Origin: Tychonema litorale BBK16
Lineage (GTDB): Bacteria > Cyanobacteriota > Cyanobacteriia > Cyanobacteriales > Microcoleaceae
Length of the DNA stretch: 14,882 nucleotides
Direction of reading: 5' to 3'
NCBI RefSeq assembly: GCF_021648855.1
Contig: NZ_JAKJHX010000098.1
Location: 1-14,882, forward strand
Within the stretch, counting starts at the first letter, position 1; each line of letters starts with the position of its first letter. This document shows positions 1 through 6,707 of the stretch, one piece after another. The position numbers and the translations under genes were made by a program. Under the pieces are notes generated by a model. That model did no database searches. It saw only the letters and a program-made list of their open reading frames with translations, and was not told where the DNA came from.

Positions 1-110
1 AAATTAACGCTTGGGGACAGACCGACCTCTACTCGTTGGTGGTGACATCAACGAGCAAGTTGACTGATTGAACCAAGAATCCCTGCACCTTCAGGTCAGG
101 GAGTGTCAAG
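1..110 (+). mobile_element. Right end of an IS200/IS605-family element (partial)
   Basis: The TnpB-like tail (3-71) is followed by an imperfect hairpin at 81-101: CCCTG and ACCT pair with AGGT and CAGGG, with C86 bulged and a TC loop. The flanks are CCAAGAAT on the left and GAGTGTCAAG on the right. IS200/IS605 elements end in subterminal bulged hairpins instead of terminal inverted repeats, and the sequence fits that. The exact cleavage point, placed here near 110, is a guess. In this family the hairpin region also lies in or near the 3' part of the guide (reRNA). Confidence 0.55.
3..71 (+). CDS. C-terminal end of an IS200/IS605-type TnpB (partial, 5' end outside window)
   Basis: The reading frame entering from the left edge gives a 22-residue tail containing NAWGQTDLY and ending in STSKLTD, then a TGA stop at 69-71. 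The N-A-x-G element followed by a short polar tail resembles what follows the zinc ribbon at the C-terminus of many TnpB (OrfB) proteins. The stop is 9 bp before a bulged hairpin of the kind that forms IS200/IS605 right ends, which is the main support. TnpB is an RNA-guided nuclease encoded by these transposons. Only the tail is visible, so whether the gene is intact cannot be judged. The identification comes from recall of the family plus context. Confidence 0.55.
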   Translation: MNAWGQTDLYSLVVTSTSKLTD

Positions 111-183
111 ATTGCGACGCCGATACTATTCTGCTCAAAATAGAACAGATTGGTGAAATAGCTTGTCACACAGGCGCGAGGAG

Positions 184-218
184 TTGTTTTTTCAATAAGG
201 TTTGTACATTGGTATAAT
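184..218 (+). promoter_or_regulatory. Extended -10 promoter for the D-lactate dehydrogenase gene
   Basis: A perfect TATAAT lies at 213-218, preceded by TGG, which gives the extended -10 form TGnTATAAT (210-218). A recognisable -35 is weak; TTTCAA at 190-195 has 17-bp spacing. Transcription would begin near 225, so the ATG at 219 overlaps the promoter and could not be in the message. This supports the later start at 255. Confidence 0.5.
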
Positions 219-254
219 ATGATAGGGGCATTCTGCTGCTTCGAGGTAAAAATC

Positions 255-1262
255 ATGAAAGTCGGTGTCTTCAGTACCAAATCCTACGATCGCACATTTT
301 TGGAAGCAGCCAATGTCGATAGCCAACACGACTTAGTTTTTTTTGAACCGCGTCTAACCCTGGAAACAAGCATTTTGGCTACCGGATTGACGGCCATCTG
401 TGCCTTTGTCAACGACCAATTAGATGCTAAGGTATTAAGTGCGATCGCCCAAAAAGGTGTCCGCTTAATCGCCCTCAGATCCGCCGGCTTCAATCACGTC
501 GATTTAGCAGCCGCCCGCGACTTAGAACTAACTCTTGTCCGAGTTCCCGCCTATTCTCCCTACGCCGTCGCCGAACACGCCGTCGCCATGATTTTATGCC
601 TCAATCGTGGAATCCACCGCGCCTACAACCGCGTCCGCGAGGATAATTTTTCCCTAGAAGGGTTATTAGGTTTTGACCTCCACGGACGAACTATCGGAAT
701 CGTTGGTACAGGGAAAATTGGCGCACTTACCGCCAAAATTATGCACGGATTCGGATGTCGCCTGGTGGGATACGATGTTTCCCAAAACTCTGATTGTCAA
801 GAGATGGGAATGGAATATGTCTCGCTTCCCGAACTATTTGCTACCTCGGATATTGTCAGTCTGCACTGTCCTTTAATGCCAGAAACCTACCACCTGATTA
901 ATACAGAAGCCATCAATCAGATGAAAGTGGGCGTGATGCTAATTAATACCAGCCGCGGTCAGTTGATTGACACCAAAGCCGTAACTAAAGGACTAAAGTC
1001 TGGTAAAATCGGATACCTGGGTTTAGATGTTTACGAGCAAGAGAGCGACTTGTTTTTTGAGGATTTGTCTAATCAAGTAATTCAAGATGACGTATTTCAG
1101 CGCCTGTTGACTTTCCCCAATGTCTTGATTACTGGTCATCAAGCTTTCTTTACCGAGGACGCTTTGAGAAATATTGCTACAACTACGATCGCCAATATCA
1201 CCGACTTTGAACAAGGAAAGCCTTGTCCAAATCAAGTCAGCCTCGATAGAACCCAAAAATAA
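255..1262 (+). CDS. ldhA: D-lactate dehydrogenase-type 2-hydroxyacid dehydrogenase
   Basis: A 335-residue cytoplasmic NAD-dependent enzyme of the D-isomer-specific 2-hydroxyacid dehydrogenase family, expected to interconvert pyruvate and D-lactate for fermentation in the dark or without oxygen. It resembles E. coli LdhA (329 residues) along its length. The start [12 protein letters not shown], internal [15 protein letters not shown], the Rossmann motif GTGKIG (151-156), NTSRGQLID with catalytic Arg234, [12 protein letters not shown] with Glu263, and TGHQAF with His295 are all present. I place the start at 255, not the in-frame ATG at 219. GAGG (243-246) sits 8 bp upstream of 255, the new N-terminus matches the family, and 219 overlaps a -10 box. 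Nothing is truncated. A different 2-hydroxyacid substrate is possible, but the close match to the LdhA branch makes lactate most likely. Confidence 0.88.
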   Translation: MKVGVFSTKSYDRTFLEAANVDSQHDLVFFEPRLTLETSILATGLTAICAFVNDQLDAKVLSAIAQKGVRLIALRSAGFNHVDLAAARDLELTLVRVPAYSPYAVAEHAVAMILCLNRGIHRAYNRVREDNFSLEGLLGFDLHGRTIGIVGTGKIGALTAKIMHGFGCRLVGYDVSQNSDCQEMGMEYVSLPELFATSDIVSLHCPLMPETYHLINTEAINQMKVGVMLINTSRGQLIDTKAVTKGLKSGKIGYLGLDVYEQESDLFFEDLSNQVIQDDVFQRLLTFPNVLITGHQAFFTEDALRNIATTTIANITDFEQGKPCPNQVSLDRTQK

Positions 1263-1282
1263 GACCTCAAATCTTTAAAATT

Positions 1283-1336
1283 CAGATATAGAGAACACGG
1301 CAGATATAGAGGACACGCCAGATATAGAGGACACGC
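1283..1336. repeat. Three tandem 18-bp repeats
   Basis: The unit CAGATATAGAGGACACGC occurs at 1301-1318 and 1319-1336 without change, and at 1283-1300 with two differences. It lies 20 bp after the dehydrogenase stop and runs directly into the stem-loop at 1338-1383. No coding potential is apparent. It looks like local tandem duplication inside an intergenic repeat. Confidence 0.9.
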
Positions 1337-1337
1337 C

Positions 1338-1383
1338 AGTGCCGTTTCCCTACCCAAAATAATATTGCACAAGAAACGGCACT
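1338..1383. repeat. Inverted repeat of a dispersed family (11-bp arms)
   Basis: AGTGCCGTTTC (1338-1348) is exactly complementary to GAAACGGCACT (1373-1383), with a 24-bp loop. No T-run follows, so a classical intrinsic terminator is not supported, although the transcript would fold. The stretch around TCCCTACCCAAAATAA in the arm and loop is shared with the 65-bp repeats at the right end of the window, so this is probably a diverged copy of the same dispersed repeat. Confidence 0.75.
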
Positions 1384-1487
1384 GTTGTGTCCTAATTTCG
1401 GCTAACTTGCTGTACTAATTACCCGATAATTAGACCAGCAGCAATTCTCAAGCTGCAATTTAACTTAACAATTGAGGTAAGTATAAA

Positions 1488-1925
1488 ATGACACAAGAAC
1501 AATTTGATGACGCAACAGAAACAATAACTGAAGTCGCCAAAATCGATATGGTGATGGAACAACCAGGTGCGATCGCGACAATCACAACTCCACAGACAAC
1601 CACAGGACAATTCCAAGATATCAAAGACCAAGTTGTGACTATTTTGTCAGAACTCCCAGCCTATGTATCCAATTTTTTCGCAGAATATCAACAGCCGATT
1701 GTCACTGTTGGTTTAATTTTGACAGGTGCCATTAGTCTCAAAGTAACTTTGGCTGTACTTAATACCCTCAATGAGATTCCTTTGGTAGCCCCAACTTTTG
1801 AATTGATTGGTATTGGAACTGCGGGTTGGTTTGTTTACCGCTATTTACTCAAAGCTTCTAACCGCCAAGAATTGTTGGCAGAAATTGAAGCTTTGAAAGA
1901 ACAAGTTGTTGGTAAAGATTCTTAG
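1488..1925 (+). CDS. CAAD/CURT1-type two-helix membrane protein
   Basis: A 145-residue protein with the architecture of the CAAD family (cyanobacterial aminoacyl-tRNA synthetase appended domain; the plant CURT1 thylakoid-curvature proteins belong to the same fold). A polar N-terminal tail (1-40) leads to a probable amphipathic helix (about 42-66), two membrane helices (about 70-92 and 98-122, joined around NEIPLVAPTFE), and a charged C-terminal helix (about 125-141). Family members sit in thylakoid membranes and some bend them; a few are fused to aminoacyl-tRNA synthetases. Here the domain stands alone. GAGG at 1474-1477 lies 10 bp before the ATG. The gene is convergent with aroA, and the gap is filled with repeats. 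Family assignment is fairly firm; a role in membrane curvature is inference. Confidence 0.8.
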   Translation: MTQEQFDDATETITEVAKIDMVMEQPGAIATITTPQTTTGQFQDIKDQVVTILSELPAYVSNFFAEYQQPIVTVGLILTGAISLKVTLAVLNTLNEIPLVAPTFELIGIGTAGWFVYRYLLKASNRQELLAEIEALKEQVVGKDS

Positions 1926-1933
1926 AGGAAGTT

Positions 1934-2006
1934 ATTGGTTAGTTGTTAGTTGTTATTGTTAGTTGCCTTACCCTGAGCGGAGTCGAAGGGACAACAACTA
2001 ACCAAT
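1934..2006. repeat. Stem-loop between convergent genes (14-bp arms)
   Basis: ATTGGTTAGTTGTT (1934-1947) is the exact reverse complement of 1993-2006. AGTTGTT is tandemly repeated at 1941-1954. The loop holds CCCTGAGCGGAGTCGAAGGG (1971-1990), itself partly self-complementary at its CCCT/AGGG ends, and I recognise it as a common cyanobacterial intergenic motif. It lies just after the CAAD gene and before the aroA stop, so it could end transcription from both sides, but no T-run is present. Confidence 0.75.
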
Positions 2007-2048
2007 GCCCAATTCCCAATGCCCAATTCCCAATGCCCAATGCCCAAT
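2004..2048. repeat. Heptamer array AATGCCC/AATTCCC, six units
   Basis: Six contiguous 7-bp units alternate AATGCCC and AATTCCC (starts 2004, 2011, 2018, 2025, 2032, 2039) and end with a partial AAT. The array stops one base before the aroA stop codon (2050-2052 on the minus strand). The AATTCCC unit is the reverse complement of the GGGAATT array at 10696-10751. It resembles the short tandemly repeated repetitive (STRR) sequences described in filamentous cyanobacteria. Confidence 0.92.
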
Positions 2049-2049
2049 C

Positions 2050-3405
2050 TTAATTTGGATGACAAACTTGTTGCAAAGTTGCGGTAAAATCTGGGTACGA
2101 AATAGCAGCAGCTTCGGCTCGATGAATATTAGTAATACCGCTGGCATTCAGCGCTGCGATCGCTAAACTCATCGCTATTCTATGGTCAGTATAACTGTCA
2201 ACATCTGCACCAGTTAAACGAGTTCCCCCGGTAATTTCCAAACCGTCGGGTAACTCGGTAATTTGAGCACCCATGCGATTGAGTTCCGCAGCAGTCACAG
2301 CTAGCCGATCGCTCTCTTTGACTCTCAACTCCGCCGCATCTCGAATTATGGTATTACCGGATGCAAATGTCGCAGCTACGGCCAAAATCGGAATTTCGTC
2401 AATCAGTCGGGGAATTAAGTCGCCAGCAATGGTGCATCCCCGCAATTGACCGGAATTCCTCACCAAAATATCTGCTACCGGTTCCCCAGCAGCCACCCGC
2501 TGATTTTGCAATTCAATGTGAGCTCCCATCATTTCTAAGGCTTCCAAAATGCCTGTACGAGTTGGGTTGACACCGACATTTTCTACTACTAATTCAGAAC
2601 CGGGAACGATCGCGCCAGCAACCAACCAAAAAGCCGCCGAACTGATATCTCCTGGTACAATTACTTTCTGCCCTTGCAGTTTGGCTGAACCAGTCACTGT
2701 CACACTACAAGTTTCGGGATCGACGGTCAATTGAGCTCCAAAAGCTCTCAGCATTCGTTCGCTGTGATCGCGCGACAACGCCGGTTCTGTAACAGTAGTT
2801 TCTCCTTCCGCCATCAAACCGGCTAGCAGAATGCAGGATTTAACTTGAGCCGAGGCGATCGGGGAATGGTAGTGAATCCCTTTTAATTGCTGTCCCATTA
2901 CCGCTAAAGGTGCTAAAGAACTATCTCGCCGCCCCCAAATTTGTGCGCCCATTTGTTGCAGCGGTTTAATGACACGGGACATGGGGCGCGATCGCAGGGA
3001 ACTATCTCCCGTTACCGCAAAAAAACGGCCTGGATGAGAGGCTAAAATCCCCAACATCAACCGCATAGTCGTGCCGGAATTACCCGCGTCCAAGACTTCC
3101 ACAGGCTCCTGTAATTGGCCAATTCCGACACCCCAGACTGTGACCAATTCCGTGTTGAGTTCAGAAACTTGGGCTCCCAGGAGTGAGAAACATTTAGCAG
3201 TGCTGCGGGGGTCTTCTCCCAACAGTAGTCCCTCAATTGTCGTTTCACCGTGGGCGATCGCGCCCAACATCAAAGCCCGGTGAGAAATCGACTTATCACC
3301 CGGAATCCGAATCCTCCCTTGTAGCGACAAGCCAGAGGCTGGTGTTTGAATGGTTAAAGTTTGACTTTCGCCAATTTGGGTAGTAGTTATAATCGCTGGT
3401 TGCAT
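2050..3405 (-). CDS. aroA: 3-phosphoshikimate 1-carboxyvinyltransferase (EPSP synthase)
   Basis: EPSP synthase transfers the enolpyruvyl group of PEP to shikimate-3-phosphate, the sixth step of the shikimate pathway to chorismate. The 451-residue protein is full length. Visible motifs are [10 protein letters not shown] (GDK at 36-38), [11 protein letters not shown] (GNS at 108-110), [10 protein letters not shown] (140-149), SAQVK (185-189), RDHSE (212-216), NPTR (280-283), DEIPILA with Asp336, RVKESDRL (361-368) and DHRIAMS (407-413). The set GDK, SAQxK, RxHxE and NxTR is the signature of class II EPSP synthases, as in Bacillus and Agrobacterium CP4, and differs from the E. coli class I form. 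The protein starts directly at MQPAII, and no strong ribosome-binding site is visible. It is divergent from the gene at 3570 and ends one base from a heptamer array. Confidence 0.96.
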   Translation of the reverse strand: MQPAIITTTQIGESQTLTIQTPASGLSLQGRIRIPGDKSISHRALMLGAIAHGETTIEGLLLGEDPRSTAKCFSLLGAQVSELNTELVTVWGVGIGQLQEPVEVLDAGNSGTTMRLMLGILASHPGRFFAVTGDSSLRSRPMSRVIKPLQQMGAQIWGRRDSSLAPLAVMGQQLKGIHYHSPIASAQVKSCILLAGLMAEGETTVTEPALSRDHSERMLRAFGAQLTVDPETCSVTVTGSAKLQGQKVIVPGDISSAAFWLVAGAIVPGSELVVENVGVNPTRTGILEALEMMGAHIELQNQRVAAGEPVADILVRNSGQLRGCTIAGDLIPRLIDEIPILAVAATFASGNTIIRDAAELRVKESDRLAVTAAELNRMGAQITELPDGLEITGGTRLTGADVDSYTDHRIAMSLAIAALNASGITNIHRAEAAAISYPDFTATLQQVCHPN

Positions 3406-3569
3406 TAAGATAAACTGGGATGAGATGGCGTTACTTATCCTAGCGTCTTCTCAGTCCCAAGTCAGTAATATGCAGAGAAACAAAAATATTACGATAGATT
3501 TAGAATTTATGACCATGTATCTACTCAAACCCAGAACCTGTTAACTTTAGGAATCATACATTTTCTATT

Positions 3570-4064
3570 ATGCTAACCCATCAACGTAAGCCTGTAAGTC
3601 TATCACTGGTATCCACAGATTTACCCCTGTGGTCAGTCGTTGAAACTGCTGGTACACTGTATCAGAAAGATAGCGATCGCTTTCACTTGTTACTGCATGA
3701 ACCAGCAATAGTCGATCGCACATTTTCTGATGACTGTTGTGAGCAAATTTCTATATTACCAACCGCTACAAAACCGCGGTTGCTGTGGTTAGAAATTTCC
3801 CCATATCGAGTAGTTATGACCATGCAAGGAAACGGCAAATACAGTTACCGACACGGATGGGAGCGAGGGATGTACGGCCTGAGTCGCTATTGGCTTCAGG
3901 GTGATTCTCTGACGACTCCTGAACAGTTACGAATCCGCAACTTCACCCGCCAACTAACTCTCACAGGGAAGCCTGAACCGCGACATCTGCGGTTAGAATA
4001 TGAGTTATGGTCAGGGAAAGTGCAATTAGGTCAATATATTTTGAATTTAGAAATTCATCATTGA
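3570..4064 (+). CDS. Unrecognised protein, 164 residues
   Basis: I do not recognise a family. The protein appears soluble: no signal peptide or membrane segment. It is rich in Trp, Tyr and Arg, with an acidic DDCCEQ cluster near 54-59 and a basic, aromatic middle (YRHGWERGMYGLSRYW, about 91-106). The C-terminal half has alternating polar/hydrophobic stretches (LRLEYELWSGKVQLGQYILNLEIHH) suggesting beta strands. A HIP1 site lies inside the gene at 3673-3680 and codon use resembles the neighbours, so it is probably a resident cyanobacterial gene. The start is the ATG at 3570; an AGGA at 3550-3553 is too far upstream to decide it. The stop overlaps by 7 bp the stop of the convergent lipoprotein gene (4058-4064). 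Confidence 0.7.
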   Translation: MLTHQRKPVSLSLVSTDLPLWSVVETAGTLYQKDSDRFHLLLHEPAIVDRTFSDDCCEQISILPTATKPRLLWLEISPYRVVMTMQGNGKYSYRHGWERGMYGLSRYWLQGDSLTTPEQLRIRNFTRQLTLTGKPEPRHLRLEYELWSGKVQLGQYILNLEIHH

Positions 4065-4537
4065 TCGCTCTGACAATACTTAATCAGTTTCCGAGTCACA
4101 GCCTCTTGATTGACTGCGGCATCGTTAGCCTGCTGTCCATATTTCATAATATCCGCTTGAGCTTTTCGGATTTGCTCTCGACCTTCTATACTTATCGGAG
4201 AGCTATTTCCTGCCTCAAGGGCTTTGCCTACTTCTCCAAATTTTTGGCTCATTTCCTGGAATGATTTAACCGACTCGCTCTGAAATTCTTTGAGGTTTAC
4301 ATCTGTTAGTTGCAGAGACTCCAATTCTTTCGATGTCTGGTTTAAATCTTTGGCTAACTTCTTAATAGTTGATATGTTATCTCTTTCTGTCCCCAGAAGG
4401 TTGTAGCCCTTGGTAATATTGTCAATCAATTTAACACATTGGGCACCTCGGCTATTGTCCGTGCAACTAACCGTCAAGAAACAGCAAGCAACAATTATCA
4501 GAATCAACGCAGCAATTTGTTTTGGTAAAAAGTACAT
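4058..4537 (-). CDS. Putative lipoprotein with a helical, coiled-coil-like body
   Basis: A 159-residue protein with a lipoprotein-like N-terminus: MYFLPKQ, a hydrophobic core (about 7-22), then LTVSC with Cys25 as the likely lipidated residue. The lipobox is imperfect, with Thr at -3 and Val at -2. The mature part is almost wholly helical and charged, with heptad-like leucines (NQTSKELESLQLTDVNLKEF and the following stretch), suggesting a coiled coil in the periplasm or on a membrane face. It ends with YCQSDQ. No enzymatic motif is seen and I cannot assign a function. Its start is 12 bp from that of the divergent membrane HTH-like gene, and its stop overlaps that of the gene at 3570. No Shine-Dalgarno sequence is visible. 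Secretion is inferred from sequence; lipidation is less sure. Confidence 0.7.
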   Translation of the reverse strand: MYFLPKQIAALILIIVACCFLTVSCTDNSRGAQCVKLIDNITKGYNLLGTERDNISTIKKLAKDLNQTSKELESLQLTDVNLKEFQSESVKSFQEMSQKFGEVGKALEAGNSSPISIEGREQIRKAQADIMKYGQQANDAAVNQEAVTRKLIKYCQSDQ

Positions 4538-4549
4538 GATTTAGGAATT

Positions 4550-5227
4550 ATGGTCAAAAACAGCAATAACCTACAGAAAGGCAGCATTTGGGGATATCTT
4601 ACCTTACTTTTGCCGATTTCCTTAACGGCGGTTGCCAGTTTCGAGTCGGGAGGGGTGTTTTGGGCGATCGCAGCAACAGTCGGCATGGGATGGGCCTACA
4701 AGCTCTACCAGCAGCACCAAAAACATCAACTCGCTCATCTAGACTCGGTTTTCTACCGATTAATTAAGGAAAACAAAGGGCGAGTCACAGCCCTTGATTT
4801 GGCAATGAATGCCAAACTTCCCGGCTCAAAGGTTCAAGAGTATCTAGACGAGCGCGCCTCTGAGTTTGCAGCGGATTTTGAAGTGACTGAGCAAGGTGGA
4901 ATTTTGTATTATTTCCAGGTAGCTCCAAATCTCAATCAATCTGAAGTGATTCCTGTGAAAATAGCTGTTACAGCACCTGAAATAAATCAGAAACAAGTCT
5001 CAAACAAAAATCCAGAATTATTTCCCATCACTCAAAAGAATAGTGCTGCAAATCCCAAAATCTCTTTTACGCAGACGGAACTCTCCCGCAGATTTAAGGT
5101 TCATGCTAGCACAATTGGTAAGTGGAAAGTCAAGCCGGATTTTGCTGAGTGGAGCCGCGAAAAAGACCCGGAGGCGATCGCCTGGGAATATTCTACAGAA
5201 AACAAGCGCTTTTATCCCAAAGATTGA
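4550..5227 (+). CDS. Membrane-anchored protein with winged-helix-like and HTH-like regions
   Basis: A 225-residue protein. The N-terminus has two closely spaced hydrophobic segments (about 13-31 and 34-50: WGYLTLLLPISLTAVASF, VFWAIAATVGMGWAY). Residues about 62-120 (VFYRLIKENKGRVTALDLAMNAKLPGSKVQEYLDERA, then a strand-like GGILYYF) read like a winged helix. A low-complexity linker (about 125-165) leads to a C-terminal HTH-like segment, FTQTELSRRFKVHASTIGKW (about 168-187). This suggests a membrane-tethered DNA-binding or sensor protein, but no family is identified with certainty. AGGA (4543-4546) precedes the ATG by only 3 bp. The gene diverges from the putative lipoprotein gene with a 12-bp gap. 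Its stop codon lies inside a 14-bp tandem repeat. Confidence 0.7.
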   Translation: MVKNSNNLQKGSIWGYLTLLLPISLTAVASFESGGVFWAIAATVGMGWAYKLYQQHQKHQLAHLDSVFYRLIKENKGRVTALDLAMNAKLPGSKVQEYLDERASEFAADFEVTEQGGILYYFQVAPNLNQSEVIPVKIAVTAPEINQKQVSNKNPELFPITQKNSAANPKISFTQTELSRRFKVHASTIGKWKVKPDFAEWSREKDPEAIAWEYSTENKRFYPKD

Positions 5228-5270
5228 AATCTGAAGATTGAAATCTGAAGGAAGAAGGAAGAAGGAAGAA
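5221..5270. repeat. 14-bp tandem duplication followed by three GGAAGAA heptamers
   Basis: AGATTGAAATCTGA occurs twice head to tail (5221-5234 and 5235-5248), and the first copy contains the stop codon of the preceding gene (5225-5227). From 5250, GGAAGAA repeats three times (5250-5270). Both have periods that are multiples of 7, like the other arrays here. The stop inside a repeat suggests that the array grew into the gene's end. Confidence 0.9.
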
Positions 5271-5302
5271 GGGAGACACCCGGTTTTTGAGGGAAAAGCG
5301 CC

Positions 5303-5329
5303 TAAATCTAGAATCTAAAATCTAAAATC
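5303..5329. repeat. AAAATCT heptamer array
   Basis: Units read TAAATCT, AGAATCT, AAAATCT and a partial AAAATC (5303-5329). The exact unit AAAATCT also forms the array directly before the BY-kinase gene (12416-12448), so the same repeat occupies two unrelated upstream regions. It ends 3 bp before a possible -35 element of the next gene. Confidence 0.88.
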
Positions 5330-5331
5330 GA

Positions 5332-5359
5332 TTGACCGATCGACCTTTTTGGGTTATTT
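5332..5359 (+). promoter_or_regulatory. Possible promoter for the ABM/MOSC gene pair
   Basis: TTGACC (5332-5337) and TTATTT (5354-5359) are spaced 16 bp, placing a start near 5366, about 35 bp before the next ATG. The -35 is good and the -10 poor, so this is a weak call. Confidence 0.3.
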
Positions 5360-5400
5360 TTAGTAAAATCATAATTTTTTGAGTAAATGGCATTTTCCCT

Positions 5401-5700
5401 ATGTCCCAGCCCACCTTGCGAGTCGTCGCCCGCCTCGTCGCATTCCCAGATAAAGTAGAGGAACTTAAATCCCTGCTACTGAGCATTATCGAGCCAACTT
5501 GCAAAGAAAAAGGCTGCATCAAATACGAACTCCTCCAAAATCAAGCCGATCCCACAGATTTTACCTTCGTTGAAGAGTGGGAAAGCGCCGATTTGTTGGA
5601 ATTACATTTAGCTTCAACTCACATTCAAGCCGCCGTCCTAAAATTGGAAGGTTTAGCAGTTGGGCCACCAGATATTCGCTCCTATCAATTGCTAGCTTGA
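5401..5700 (+). CDS. ABM-domain (YgiN-like) putative monooxygenase
   Basis: A 99-residue protein of the antibiotic biosynthesis monooxygenase (ABM) ferredoxin-like fold. The opening RVVARLVAFPDKVEELKSLL is the typical first strand and helix. The middle GCIKYELLQNQADPTDFTFVEEWES gives the second and third strands with the usual E-x-W, and LELHLASTHIQAAV matches the H-x-x-S/T-x-H region of the family. Members such as YgiN act on quinols or aromatic compounds as small cytoplasmic dimers; many have no known substrate. The length is normal. The start follows TTTTCCCT with no Shine-Dalgarno sequence, but the N-terminus fits the family. The MOSC gene follows after 35 bp, so the two may be cotranscribed. 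Family is confident, substrate unknown. Confidence 0.85.
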   Translation: MSQPTLRVVARLVAFPDKVEELKSLLLSIIEPTCKEKGCIKYELLQNQADPTDFTFVEEWESADLLELHLASTHIQAAVLKLEGLAVGPPDIRSYQLLA

Positions 5701-5735
5701 ACACCTCCGGGAACACTTAAAAAGAGGTAAAAATA

Positions 5736-6557
5736 ATGACAACGGCAACAATAAAACAGTTATTTACTTACCCAATTAAAGGGCTGACACCCCAAGCAAT
5801 GTCAGAGTTTGCCTTAATATCAGGACATGGTATTAAAGGCGATCGCGCTTTTGCTCTCATGTTTGCAGACAGCATGAAAGCTGCAAATATTCCAACAGAA
5901 AATGCACCCTGGATGAGCAAAAAATATTTGGCTGTTCAAAACGATTGGCCTTTGTTAGCAGCCCTAGAGTGCCATTACGAACCGGAAACAGCCGTTTTGA
6001 AAGTCAAGCGTCAAGGAGTTGCAGTATTAACAGCAGAAACAAATACAACACCGGGGCGCGATCGCATCAGCAACTTTTTCACCCAATATCTAACAACAAT
6101 TGAACCTACAAAAGAAGCCAGACACCCGCAGCGAGTACCTTTGCATTTAGCCGGAAATAGTAGCGGCGAAACTCGCTATCCTGACAGAGAACCAGTGCAC
6201 ATTTCTTTACTCAGTCAAGCAACATTAGACCAATTAACAGAAAGGGCGGGCGAAAACATTGATGTGCGCCGATTTCGCCCGAATATTTTGCTAGAAGGTA
6301 TGTCAGCTTGGTCAGAATTTGAGTTGATTGGCCAACATTTTCAACTAGGTAATGCACAAATCGAAGTTACAGCACGCATCGGTCGCTGTGTCAATATAGA
6401 AGTAAATCCAGAAACAGGCGATCGGGATATTTCCCTACTGAGTTTACTAAAACAAGAATTCGGTCACGCACAAACCGGAGTTTTAGCCAAAGTTATCAAC
6501 AGTGGTAATGTGAAAATCGGCGATATTTTGACATCAATTCCAGTAACACCGAAATGA
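5736..6557 (+). CDS. MOSC-domain protein (molybdenum/sulfur-transfer family)
   Basis: A 273-residue protein with the two-part architecture of YcbX/mARC-type MOSC proteins. The N-terminal beta-barrel domain starts TIKQLFTYPIKGLTPQ (5-20) and contains HGIKGDRAFAL (31-41). The MOSC domain follows, with SLLSQATLDQL (157-167), VRRFRPNILLEG (177-188) and IGRCVNIEVNPETG (215-228). Cys218 in GRCxxxxVNPETG is the residue expected to bind molybdenum cofactor or persulfide. Family members either carry Moco and reduce N-hydroxylated compounds or transfer sulfur. No ferredoxin domain is fused here, unlike YcbX, so a separate electron donor would be needed. AGAGG (5724-5728) lies 7 bp before the ATG. It follows the ABM gene and is convergent with the aldo/keto reductase. 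Confidence 0.88.
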   Translation: MTTATIKQLFTYPIKGLTPQAMSEFALISGHGIKGDRAFALMFADSMKAANIPTENAPWMSKKYLAVQNDWPLLAALECHYEPETAVLKVKRQGVAVLTAETNTTPGRDRISNFFTQYLTTIEPTKEARHPQRVPLHLAGNSSGETRYPDREPVHISLLSQATLDQLTERAGENIDVRRFRPNILLEGMSAWSEFELIGQHFQLGNAQIEVTARIGRCVNIEVNPETGDRDISLLSLLKQEFGHAQTGVLAKVINSGNVKIGDILTSIPVTPK

Positions 6558-6572
6558 TAGAAACGCCTGACA

Positions 6573-6675
6573 TATAGCAATCCTAAATCATTTGTGAACT
6601 TCTTACTCCCTCCCCTTACTAAGGGGAGGGCTGGGATGGGGTAAAAATCTTTACGACTCATTGAGGATTGCTATA
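6573..6675. repeat. MITE-like 103-bp palindromic element
   Basis: TATAGCAATCCT (6573-6584) is the exact inverse of AGGATTGCTATA (6664-6675), making 12-bp terminal inverted repeats. The middle holds a second palindrome, CCCTCCCCTT (6608-6617) pairing with AAGGGGAGGG (6621-6630) around a 3-bp loop. No ORF is inside and no clear target duplication is seen. This is the form of a miniature inverted-repeat element, and I recall similar termini at many cyanobacterial loci. The inner hairpin, between convergent genes, could also act as a terminator, but no T-run follows directly. Confidence 0.8.
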
Positions 6676-6707
6676 GCAGTGGTAAGTAATATTAATTCCG
6701 ATACTAC

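Noticed and set aside
219..254. Upstream ATG giving a 347-residue dehydrogenase
   Set aside because: It overlaps the -10 box and adds residues absent from the family; the ATG at 255 has a GAGG ribosome-binding site and the expected N-terminus.
29..280. Minus-strand open frame of 83 codons at the left edge
   Set aside because: It runs antisense across the TnpB tail, the IS hairpin, the ldhA promoter and the ldhA start, and its protein matches no family I know.
1263..1487. tRNA or small RNA gene in the longest gap
   Set aside because: No cloverleaf or T-loop sequence is visible; the gap is explained by the 18-bp repeats, the inverted repeat and the CAAD leader.
1934..2006. Intrinsic terminator between the CAAD gene and aroA
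   Set aside because: The stem is good but no T-run follows on either strand and the loop is long, so I list it only as a stem-loop repeat.
4007..4264. Plus-strand open frame of 85 codons
   Set aside because: It overlaps the end of the gene at 3570 and is antisense to the putative lipoprotein, with no ribosome-binding site or recognisable domain.
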